A stretch of 64,000 bases of DNA from Flammeovirgaceae bacterium UBA6059 (GTDB lineage: Bacteria > Bacteroidota > Bacteroidia > Cytophagales > Cyclobacteriaceae): assembly GCA_002435755.1 (NCBI GenBank), contig DIYH01000040.1, positions 124,001 through 188,000 of the forward strand, read 5' to 3'. A program made the position numbers and the translations under genes. Positions within the stretch are counted from its first letter, which is position 1, and the number at the start of each line of letters is the position of its first letter. Positions 44,388 to 51,730 of this stretch are shown here, in pieces. The notes under the pieces were generated by a model. It did no database searches. It saw only the letters and a list, made by a program, of their open reading frames with translations, and was not told the origin of the DNA.

Positions 44388-46247
44388 ATGGCCGTTGCAG
44401 AAGTACAAATTGAAGAGCACGACGTACATCATGATGATCACGAGCATCATGATAGCTTTATCTCAAAGTACATATTTAGTACTGATCATAAAACCATTGC
44501 CAAGCAGTTCCTAATCACTGGTATTTTTTGGGCGCTTATTGGTGGAGCACTTTCTCTCCTTTTTAGGTTACAGCTGGGTTTTCCGGATATGGATCTGGGA
44601 TTCCTCCAGCCAATATTAGGAGGTTGGTTGACGGATACTGGTAAGCTCGATACTGAGTTCTATCTGGCACTGGTAACCATGCATGGTACGATCATGGTGT
44701 TCTTCGTATTGACGGCTGGATTGAGTGGAACATTCAGTAATTATTTAATACCATTGCAGATCGGCGCGCGTGATATGGCCTCAGGATTCATGAATATGTT
44801 GTCCTACTGGTTCTTCTTTTTATCCAGTGTTATCATGTTCATCTCGTTGTTCATAGAAACCGGGCCTGCAAGTGGCGGATGGACTGTATATCCCCCATTG
44901 AGCGCGCTACCTCAAGCTATGTCGGGTAGTGGATTAGGAATGACTTTGTGGTTGGTATCAATGGTGTTTTTCATTGCTTCTACTTTGTTAGGAGGAATTA
45001 ATTACATCACTACGGTAATAAACCTTAGAACGGAGGGAATGACCTTCTCACGTTTGCCATTGACAATTTGGGCTTTCTTTATTACCGCAGTTATTGGATT
45101 GTTATCATTTCCGGTATTATTTTCTGCTGCTTTGCTGTTAGTATTTGATAGGTCTTTTGGCACTAGCTTCTACTTATCTGACATTTACATTGGTGGCGAA
45201 GCATTGCCTAATACAGGAGGTAGCCCTATTCTTTATCAACACCTTTTCTGGTTCCTGGGACACCCTGAAGTTTACATAGTATTGTTGCCAGCTCTAGGTA
45301 TTACTTCGGAAGTGATCTCAACAAACTCTCGAAAACCCATCTTTGGTTACCAGGCGATGATTATTTCGATGCTTGCTATTGCGGTATTGTCTTTCATTGT
45401 ATGGGCACACCACATGTTCGTATCCGGAATGAATCCTTTCTTAGGTTCGATCTTCACTATTTTGACTTTGATCATTGCCGTACCTTCCGCTGTTAAGGCA
45501 TTTAACTATATCACTACACTTTGGAGAGGTAATATCGTATTTACTCCTGCCATGCTATTTAGTATTGGCCTGGTGTCTTTCTTTATATCTGGTGGTTTGA
45601 CAGGTCTGTTCCTTGGTAATTCTGCTATTGACATTAATCTGCATGATACTTATTTCGTAGTGGCCCACTTCCACCTTGTGATGGGAAGCGCAAGTTTCTT
45701 CGGATTGATGGCAGGTGTTTACCATTGGTTCCCTAAGATGTTCGGCAGAATGATGGATTCAACACTAGGTCATATACATTTCTGGATGACCTTCATAGGG
45801 GTGTATCTGGTATTCTTCCCGCTGCACTACATCGGTATTGCTGGCTTCCCAAGAAGATATTATTCATTCACTAATTTCGACGCTTTCAGCATTTTTACTG
45901 ACTTGAATGCTTTCGTGAGTGTCGCAGCGATCCTGACATTTGCTGCCCAGTTTATCTTCCTGTTCAACTTCTTCTACAACATCTTCAGAGGAAGAAAAGC
46001 ACCGGCTAACCCATGGAACTCTACTACTCTCGAGTGGACTACACCGAGAGTGCCCGGTCATGGCAACTGGCCTGGAGAGATTCCTAAAGTATACAGATGG
46101 TCATACGATTACAGCAAGCCTGGTTCTGATAAGGATTTTATACCTCAGACTGTACCTTTAAGTGAGACTCCCGAATCTAACTTGCCTCATGAAAATGAAA
46201 TGGCATCAAAAGAATCGGTCGCGAAAAAAGATGCAGCAAAAGCTTAA
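44388..46247 (+). CDS. coxA: Cytochrome c oxidase subunit I
   Basis: The 619-residue heme-copper oxidase core has 12 or more helices. Visible signatures are the low-spin heme ligand region LVTMHGTIMVFFVL, the CuB/cross-link region HLFWFLGHPEVYIVLLPALG, the CuB histidines WAHHMFVSG, and the heme a3/a ligand segment HDTYFVVAHFHLVMGSA. The GHPEVY glutamate indicates an A1-type enzyme. The histidine-rich N-terminus (HDVHHDDHEHHD) is an extra feature. It reduces O2 to water while pumping protons. Confidence 0.96.
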   Translation: MAVAEVQIEEHDVHHDDHEHHDSFISKYIFSTDHKTIAKQFLITGIFWALIGGALSLLFRLQLGFPDMDLGFLQPILGGWLTDTGKLDTEFYLALVTMHGTIMVFFVLTAGLSGTFSNYLIPLQIGARDMASGFMNMLSYWFFFLSSVIMFISLFIETGPASGGWTVYPPLSALPQAMSGSGLGMTLWLVSMVFFIASTLLGGINYITTVINLRTEGMTFSRLPLTIWAFFITAVIGLLSFPVLFSAALLLVFDRSFGTSFYLSDIYIGGEALPNTGGSPILYQHLFWFLGHPEVYIVLLPALGITSEVISTNSRKPIFGYQAMIISMLAIAVLSFIVWAHHMFVSGMNPFLGSIFTILTLIIAVPSAVKAFNYITTLWRGNIVFTPAMLFSIGLVSFFISGGLTGLFLGNSAIDINLHDTYFVVAHFHLVMGSASFFGLMAGVYHWFPKMFGRMMDSTLGHIHFWMTFIGVYLVFFPLHYIGIAGFPRRYYSFTNFDAFSIFTDLNAFVSVAAILTFAAQFIFLFNFFYNIFRGRKAPANPWNSTTLEWTTPRVPGHGNWPGEIPKVYRWSYDYSKPGSDKDFIPQTVPLSETPESNLPHENEMASKESVAKKDAAKA

Positions 46248-47292
46248 GAGTTACTACCCTAAAGTAAGTCTCATTACGATAAGTGCCGTCTACCTATTAA
46301 TACTGGTAGGCGGCATTGTTCGTAGTACGGGAGCTGGAATGGGCTGCCCTGACTGGCCAAAATGTTTTGGTGAGTATATTCCGCCTACTTCTGTTGAGGA
46401 GCTTCCGTCTGATTATAAAGAGCAATATTCTGCTTTGCGCGCCAGGAAAAACAAAAGGTTAGCTTCAATGCTCACAAACATGGGTTTTGATCAGTTGGCA
46501 TATAAGATCACCAATGACAAGTCAATACTGGAAGAGGCTGACTTCAACGCTACAAAAACCTGGATAGAGTATGTGAACCGATTGATTGGTGCCGTGATTG
46601 GCCTGTTAATTTTGATCACTGTGGTCTTCTCTTCCCCTTACTTAAAGACTAACTCAAGGGTGTTCTGGATATCTTTTTCAGCGCTGATTCTGGTTGGTTT
46701 TCAAGGTTGGGTGGGATCACTTGTAGTATCTACAAATCTCCTCCCCGGCATGATCACTTTCCATATGTTGCTGGCATTAGTTCTTGTAGCGGTATTGATA
46801 TATGGATACTACACATCTTTGGATAAAGATTTGGTTAGCAAAGTTGATGCACAAGCTGTCAAGATTAGAAGTCTTTTGGTTATCTCAATGGTCTTGTATC
46901 TCATACAGGTAGCATTCGGAACCAAGGTTAGAGAGATGGTAGATCAAATTGCCATATTGTTTCCTGACTCACGCGAGGTATGGATCAGTGAATTAGGTAT
47001 TGAGTTTTACTTACACCGATCATACTCTATTGTAATACTGGGTATACATGTTTATCTGGCCTATTTGTTATTGGAAAAAGCGAAGATTTCGGGTACACCT
47101 ATCTTGCTTATCAAGTTTATCGTAGTGCTGATAGCACTAGAGATATTAAGTGGAGCTCTAATGGCTTATTTAGCAATACCGTCTATCCTTCAACCTGTCC
47201 ATTTACTAGTAGCATCGCTTATCTTTGGAGCACAGTTTTACTTGTTCTGCGTTATGACCAATCCTGTTAAACTAATGGCTAAAGCGTCGTAG
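46231..47292 (+). CDS. ctaA: Heme A synthase (CtaA/COX15)
   Basis: The 353-residue, eight-helix protein converts heme O to heme A for the oxidase. It shows GGIVRSTGAGMGCPDWPKCFG (with the cysteine pair Cys39/Cys45), EYVNRLIG, and histidines in TFHMLLAL, LHRSYS and PVHLL. The frame is open back to 46162, but ATG 46231 gives a normal N-terminus and a 17-nt overlap with coxA. A Bacteroidota-type insertion (about 55-95) follows the first cysteine loop. Confidence 0.92.
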   Translation: MQQKLKSYYPKVSLITISAVYLLILVGGIVRSTGAGMGCPDWPKCFGEYIPPTSVEELPSDYKEQYSALRARKNKRLASMLTNMGFDQLAYKITNDKSILEEADFNATKTWIEYVNRLIGAVIGLLILITVVFSSPYLKTNSRVFWISFSALILVGFQGWVGSLVVSTNLLPGMITFHMLLALVLVAVLIYGYYTSLDKDLVSKVDAQAVKIRSLLVISMVLYLIQVAFGTKVREMVDQIAILFPDSREVWISELGIEFYLHRSYSIVILGIHVYLAYLLLEKAKISGTPILLIKFIVVLIALEILSGALMAYLAIPSILQPVHLLVASLIFGAQFYLFCVMTNPVKLMAKAS

Positions 47293-47293
47293 T

Positions 47294-48193
47294 ATGATCT
47301 CATCAAGCGTTCACGATAGTACATCACAACTCACTCTTGCCGATAGAGTATCAGCATACATAGAATTGATGAAGTTTAGACTTTCATTTCTTGTAGCGTT
47401 CAGTTCAGGATTTGGTTACTTACTGGGGCATAGAGGTGCCATTGATTGGATGGTAATGGGAGCATTGTCGCTAGGAGGATTATTCATTTCAGGGGCTTCA
47501 ATCACGCTGAACCAAATTGCTGAAAAGGAATATGATAAGCTAATGTCCAGAACGCAAGGCAGACCACTTCCCACCAATCGTCTCAGTGTAAGGGAAGCTT
47601 ATGTCTTTGCTTTTTTTGTAGGATTGACAGGCTTGGTTCTTCTCGCCATCACTACTAACCTATTAACAGTAGCAATTTCAATCGTATCGATTCTACTATA
47701 CAGTTATGTATATACACCTTTAAAGCGAGTGGGGCCAATAGCTGTCTTTGTAGGGGCAATTCCTGGTGCATTACCTCCCCTTATTGGTTGGGTAGCAGCG
47801 ACAGGTGGCGTGAGTATAGAGGCATTAATCATATTTGGTATTCAGTTCATCTGGCAGTTCCCACATTTCTGGGCGATAGCGTGGGTAGCAGATGAGGATT
47901 ATAAAAAGGCGGGTTTTAAGCTATTGCCTTTCGGTGGAGAAAAGGATTTACGTACTGCTATCAACATCATGATTTATACGTTGTTTCTGTTGCCTCTTGG
48001 GTTACTACCTGCGTACATAGGCATAACGGGTATCAACTCGGCGTTTATAGTGACATTGTGTGGTGTGTTGTTTTTAACTCAAACATTCTCTTTGATGAGA
48101 GATTATAGTAGAAAGTCTGCACTCAAGATCATGTTTGGCTCATTTATCTATTTGCCGGTAGTGCAGATATCTTTCTTACTAGACAAGCTGTAA
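47294..48193 (+). CDS. ctaB: Protoheme IX farnesyltransferase (heme O synthase)
   Basis: The 299-residue UbiA-family membrane enzyme has the first prenyl-diphosphate motif NQIAEKEYDKLMSRTQGRPLP and the second DEDYKKAGFKLLP region. It adds a farnesyl group to heme b to make heme O, the substrate for CtaA encoded one base upstream. Confidence 0.94.
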   Translation: MISSSVHDSTSQLTLADRVSAYIELMKFRLSFLVAFSSGFGYLLGHRGAIDWMVMGALSLGGLFISGASITLNQIAEKEYDKLMSRTQGRPLPTNRLSVREAYVFAFFVGLTGLVLLAITTNLLTVAISIVSILLYSYVYTPLKRVGPIAVFVGAIPGALPPLIGWVAATGGVSIEALIIFGIQFIWQFPHFWAIAWVADEDYKKAGFKLLPFGGEKDLRTAINIMIYTLFLLPLGLLPAYIGITGINSAFIVTLCGVLFLTQTFSLMRDYSRKSALKIMFGSFIYLPVVQISFLLDKL

Positions 48194-48195
48194 TT

Positions 48196-48777
48196 ATGAC
48201 TCCAGATCTGTCAATGCAACCTAATGCCAGTAAGGTGCTATCTATGCACCCCAAGAAGTTTGCTGTGTGGTTATTCATTATTTCGATCACGATGATCTTT
48301 GCGGCTATGACAAGTGCCTACATTGTGAAGCAAGCCGAGGGGAACTGGCTGATCTTTGATATGCCAACCGCTTTTCTTTATACTTCGGGAGTAATAATTC
48401 TGAGTAGTGTGACCATGCAATGGGCATACTTAGCGGCAAGTCGTGATAACCTGGGCCAGGTCAAATGGATGATGCTGTTGACAGTGGTCTTATCAATAGT
48501 TTTTCTGTTTGGGCAGTACTACTCATGGATAGAGTTGGTAGATAGTGATGTGTTCTTTGTGGGTAACCCGGCTGGTTCTTTTGTCTACGTTTTTACAGGC
48601 TTACATGCCTTTCATCTGGTTTCAGGTATTGTCTTTTTGATAATTGTTTTATCTTCAGCAATGAAGTATAAGGTCCATTCCAAGAGCTTAGTTCAGATTG
48701 AAATGTGTGCTACTTATTGGCATTTCCTGGGTGGACTTTGGTTGTATTTATATTTATTTTTGATTCTCAATAACTAG
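48196..48777 (+). CDS. Cytochrome c oxidase subunit III family protein (first copy)
   Basis: The 193-residue, five-helix heme-copper oxidase subunit III-like protein has TGLHAFHLVSGIVFLI and CATYWHFLGGLWLYLYLFL near the C-terminus. Bacteroidota caa3-type clusters normally encode two such proteins. This is the shorter, divergent one. It probably stabilises the oxidase or its assembly. Confidence 0.88.
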   Translation: MTPDLSMQPNASKVLSMHPKKFAVWLFIISITMIFAAMTSAYIVKQAEGNWLIFDMPTAFLYTSGVIILSSVTMQWAYLAASRDNLGQVKWMMLLTVVLSIVFLFGQYYSWIELVDSDVFFVGNPAGSFVYVFTGLHAFHLVSGIVFLIIVLSSAMKYKVHSKSLVQIEMCATYWHFLGGLWLYLYLFLILNN

Positions 48778-48794
48778 AACCTCAAACAAACTTT

Positions 48795-49544
48795 ATGTCT
48801 AGCACTACAGTGACTCTTGAAGAGAGTGGAAAGAATTTGTGGGGAGGTGGGGTAGAACCTCTTAAGGCGAGCTATGGTAAGCTGATGATGTGGTTTTTCC
48901 TACTCTCAGATGCTTTCACATTCTCAGCATTGCTTATTGCTTATGGTTTGATTCGATACAGCCATCCGGCTTATGATGGAGCCATTACTGATTTTGTGTT
49001 TTCTCAAGAGTACTGGCCCGTACCCGAAATGGTGTTCGAGGCGGCTCCATTTTTGCACGGTATTCATTTGCCACTGGTCTTCGTGGGTATCATGACCTTC
49101 ATACTGATCTTGTCCAGCGTGACGATGGTACTGGCTGTAGAGGCTGGTCACCGCATGGACAAGCAGGATGTTGAGAAATGGATGCTTTGGACTATCGTTG
49201 GTGGCTTCACATTTCTAGGTTGTCAGGCTTGGGAATGGTCACATTTTATTTCGGGAACAGAAGAAGGAGGTAGAATGCTTGATGGCTCAATCTTTTATGG
49301 AGCGAATCTCACGCAGAACCAATATGGTCCGTCCAACTTTGCCGCGCTTTTCTTTTTTATAACAGGTTTCCATGGCTTCCACGTCTTCAGTGGTGTGGTC
49401 TTCAATTTCATCATTTTCTATCAGACGGTTGTAGGTATACTTGAGAAGAGAGGTCATTATGAAATGGTGGAAAAAGTAGGTCTATACTGGCACTTTGTAG
49501 ATCTGGTTTGGGTATTTGTATTTACATTCTTTTATCTCGTATAA
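48795..49544 (+). CDS. coxC: Cytochrome c oxidase subunit III
   Basis: The 249-residue protein has seven helices with the subunit III signatures GFHGFHVFSGVVFN and GLYWHFVDLVWVFVFTFFYL. It surrounds subunit I and supports its stability and proton uptake. It lies 17 nt after the first subunit III-like gene. Confidence 0.92.
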   Translation: MSSTTVTLEESGKNLWGGGVEPLKASYGKLMMWFFLLSDAFTFSALLIAYGLIRYSHPAYDGAITDFVFSQEYWPVPEMVFEAAPFLHGIHLPLVFVGIMTFILILSSVTMVLAVEAGHRMDKQDVEKWMLWTIVGGFTFLGCQAWEWSHFISGTEEGGRMLDGSIFYGANLTQNQYGPSNFAALFFFITGFHGFHVFSGVVFNFIIFYQTVVGILEKRGHYEMVEKVGLYWHFVDLVWVFVFTFFYLV

Positions 49545-49555
49545 CAGTCAACACT

Positions 49556-49891
49556 ATGCAGCAAGAAAGTACATCCGGGGTTGTCGTACAGCCCGTTGAT
49601 AAGTCGAAGACTAACAAGATCATAAAGGTAGCTGTCATACTTGGTGTAGTGACTGCTTTAGAATTCTTGGTGGCATTTACTATTCCACATGACTTTGCGG
49701 CACTGAGAATAATTATTTTCGTTGGAATGACGATTGTGAAGGCATTCTACATTGTAGCTGAGTTTATGCACCTGGCACATGAGGCCAAGATGTTGATCTG
49801 GTCCATTTTGATACCGCTCGTCTTTGTGGTCTGGTTGATCGCAGCGTTGTTGATCCAAGGAGGAGCAATCTTTAGTGTGCTGTATCCCTGA
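49556..49891 (+). CDS. Cytochrome c oxidase subunit IV (prokaryotic type)
   Basis: The 111-residue protein has three helices (about 24-42, 49-67, 80-100) with the FIVGMTIVKAFYIVAEFMHLAHE-like helix 2 typical of bacterial COX4 (here FVGMTIVKAFYIVAEFMHL). The frame is open to 49508 inside coxC, but the ATG at 49556 is the proper start. It is the last core oxidase gene before a terminator. Confidence 0.9.
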   Translation: MQQESTSGVVVQPVDKSKTNKIIKVAVILGVVTALEFLVAFTIPHDFAALRIIIFVGMTIVKAFYIVAEFMHLAHEAKMLIWSILIPLVFVVWLIAALLIQGGAIFSVLYP

Positions 49892-49912
49892 TAATAAAAA
49901 AGGCTTTAATAA

Positions 49913-49944
49913 GAAAATCATGCCCTAGGGTGTGATTTTTTTTT
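49913..49944 (+). terminator. Intrinsic terminator after the oxidase structural genes
   Basis: AAAATCA (49913-49919) pairs with TGATTTT (49933-49939) and CCC with GGG inside, with a small internal loop (TTG/TG). A run of nine T (49936-49944) follows. It lies between subunit IV and the SCO-like gene and would reduce, but perhaps not abolish, read-through into the assembly-factor genes. Confidence 0.6.
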
Positions 49945-49958
49945 GCTTGTTGAGTGAT

Positions 49959-50477
49959 ATGAAAAAACTGTTGTTACTGGTTTTGGCTTTGTTTGTGCCA
50001 GTTGTTATTTACCTTTTTTTGCAGTCCTTTGGTGAGAACCAATATCAGCTGTCTATCCTCTATCAGGATGAAGTACCTCAATATGCTGGTTGTAATGAAG
50101 TTAGTGCGCCATACCGACTTCCGAAGGAGTATTATGAAGGGGTTGAGTACAATGCGATCCTAATTGATGTTAGGTTGGATGATAAAAATGCTAGCTTCAT
50201 CAATAATGAGTTAGCCAGGGTTAGGCAATACTTTGGGAATCCGACTTTTCATTACAAGTTATTTGGTGCAGACATGCAGGGTGGGACGTCTGAAGGGTAC
50301 AATACCAAGAATGACATGATGGAAAATGTCAGGTGTACGCTCCTCTACGAAACCAACAATTCTTTTATAACACTTGTTGATAAGCAAGGACGGATCAGAA
50401 GCTATTTTGATAGTTCTAAAAAGCAAGAGTTTGATCGATTGATAACAGAAATTGAAATACTAAATGCTTTCAACTGA
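49959..50477 (+). CDS. SCO1/SenC-like thioredoxin-fold protein lacking the copper ligands
   Basis: The 172-residue protein has a membrane anchor (3-21). Its C-terminal half matches the SCO pattern FITLVDKQGRIRSYFD followed by a helix FDRLITEIEIL. The SCO copper site (CxxxC and a distal His before the LVD strand) is absent: only Cys45 and Cys125 exist, well separated, and the His position reads YETNNSF. SCO genes usually occupy this place, between subunit IV and DUF420, in Bacteroidota oxidase clusters, which supports descent from SCO. It may be a structural assembly factor without copper transfer. ATG 49959 is preferred over the upstream non-ATG extension. Confidence 0.65.
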   Translation: MKKLLLLVLALFVPVVIYLFLQSFGENQYQLSILYQDEVPQYAGCNEVSAPYRLPKEYYEGVEYNAILIDVRLDDKNASFINNELARVRQYFGNPTFHYKLFGADMQGGTSEGYNTKNDMMENVRCTLLYETNNSFITLVDKQGRIRSYFDSSKKQEFDRLITEIEILNAFN

Positions 50478-50478
50478 T

Positions 50479-51060
50479 ATGGCTGCAACGATGACAAAAG
50501 ACCATACCTATATCCGGCTCATTACTGCCATCTCCGTGATAATTCCGATAGCTGTCGCCGTACTGCTCTTTATGCCAGTCAGACTGTTTACAGAGGCTGA
50601 TTGGGTAAAACTACTTCCGCATATCAATGCTGTGATCAATAGTTTGACAGCTGTGCTCTTAATTGCGGCGGTCATTATGATCAAAAAAGGAAAGATTGAA
50701 CTTCATAAAAAGTTAATGACAACTGCTTTTGTGTTAGGTTCGGTTTTCCTGGTATCTTATGTTATCTATCACGCTAGCATTGATTCTACAAAGTTTGGTG
50801 ATGTGAATGGAAATGGTATAGTAAGTGATGAGGAGTTAGCAGAAATAGGCGCAATGAGAAGTGTCTATTTAGTCATTCTACTCAGCCATATTTTGTTGTC
50901 AATTGTAGTAGTTCCTTTTGTTTTGTTTGCTTTTTATTACTCGTTGACCGACAAAATTGAAAAGCACAAGAAGGTGGTGAAGTTTACTTTTCCAATTTGG
51001 CTATATGTCTCCGTAACAGGAGTTATCGCTTATTTATTCATCAGTCCATACTACCAATAG
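50479..51060 (+). CDS. DUF420 membrane protein with EF-hand-like loop
   Basis: The 193-residue, five-helix DUF420 protein, a frequent companion of cytochrome oxidase genes (CtaM-like), has conserved histidines in LLPHINAVINS, ELHKKLM, YHAS, SHILLS and HKKVVK. Between helices 3 and 4 lies DVNGNGIVSDEE, a textbook EF-hand loop pattern. An ATG at 50464 would overlap the previous gene; ATG 50479, one base after that stop, is chosen. It likely assists oxidase maturation. Confidence 0.86.
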   Translation: MAATMTKDHTYIRLITAISVIIPIAVAVLLFMPVRLFTEADWVKLLPHINAVINSLTAVLLIAAVIMIKKGKIELHKKLMTTAFVLGSVFLVSYVIYHASIDSTKFGDVNGNGIVSDEELAEIGAMRSVYLVILLSHILLSIVVVPFVLFAFYYSLTDKIEKHKKVVKFTFPIWLYVSVTGVIAYLFISPYYQ

Positions 51061-51074
51061 CGGTGACCAATGTT

Positions 51075-51082
51075 TAACTTTG
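51075..51082 (+). promoter_or_regulatory. Candidate -7 element before the CAMC-motif gene
   Basis: TAACTTTG fits TAnnTTTG and lies 10 nt before the next ATG. No -33 TTTG is evident, so it would be a weak internal promoter. Confidence 0.35.
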
Positions 51083-51092
51083 ACCTATTGTT

Positions 51093-51365
51093 ATGAAAAG
51101 GTTATTTACTCTGGTGATCATCATGCTTTTCAGCCTTGCTGAGACATGGGCGCAGTGTGCTATGTGTCGAACGACACTGGAGAATAACGTGAGTAATGGT
51201 GAGGTTGGAATAGCAGCAGGTATCAATTTTGGTATAATGTACCTGTTTTTTGCCCCGTATGTTCTGATTGGAACTGTTGCTTTTTTCTGGTATCGAAAGA
51301 GTAAGAATCATGCCCGAGAGCTCGAAATTAAAAGCCGTATTAAACGGAAAGTGTCCACGCTGTAA
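51093..51365 (+). CDS. Small exported CxxC membrane protein
   Basis: The 90-residue protein has a signal peptide (1-20, WAQ), then a CAMC motif just after the cleavage site (residues 22-25) and one membrane helix (about 44-66) with a basic cytoplasmic tail. Similar small proteins occur beside oxidase genes in Bacteroidota, but I know no proven function. The cysteine pair facing the periplasm suggests metal or redox chemistry (inference). Its last 56 nt overlap the DUF983 gene in another frame. Confidence 0.72.
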   Translation: MKRLFTLVIIMLFSLAETWAQCAMCRTTLENNVSNGEVGIAAGINFGIMYLFFAPYVLIGTVAFFWYRKSKNHARELEIKSRIKRKVSTL

Positions 51366-51681
51366 AGAGGGCGATATGTTCAAGTTTGGTGCCTACAACT
51401 TGCGAAACTTCGACAAGATGTACGACAACTGTCCCAAATGCTCGTTGAGGTATGAACCAGAGCCTGGCTTTTATTATGGTGCCATGTATGTGAACTATGC
51501 CTTTTCAGTAGCCCTGTTTGTCATTCTCGGTACCGTAGTGTTCTACGTCTTTGATAACCCTGATATATGGGTTTATGCCAGCACCATTTTTGGGACTGTC
51601 ATTCTAATAACGCCATTGCTATTTCGATATTCGAGGATAGTTTATCTCCATGTTTTTGGTAGATTCAAGTATCAATCGTAA
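51310..51681 (+). CDS. DUF983 zinc-ribbon membrane protein
   Basis: The 123-residue protein has two cytoplasmic cysteine pairs, CPRC (near 15-18) and CPKC (near 41-44), forming a probable zinc ribbon. PGFYYGAMYVNYAFS and two helices (about 60-80, 88-105) follow. DUF983 proteins are widespread next to oxidase or heme genes. The start at 51310 lies inside the preceding gene; later Met codons would remove the first CPRC, so the 56-nt overlap is probably real. Confidence 0.85.
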   Translation: MPESSKLKAVLNGKCPRCKEGDMFKFGAYNLRNFDKMYDNCPKCSLRYEPEPGFYYGAMYVNYAFSVALFVILGTVVFYVFDNPDIWVYASTIFGTVILITPLLFRYSRIVYLHVFGRFKYQS

Positions 51682-51705
51682 CGCCATCTAAGGTATAATT
51701 TTTGC

Positions 51706-51713
51706 TATCTTCG
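51706..51713 (+). promoter_or_regulatory. Candidate -7 element for the histidine kinase gene
   Basis: TATCTTCG resembles the -7 box and ends 17 nt before the TTG start codon. It supports an mRNA start close to that codon, with a very short leader. Confidence 0.4.
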
Positions 51714-51730
51714 GAATAAACCTTTCGAAG

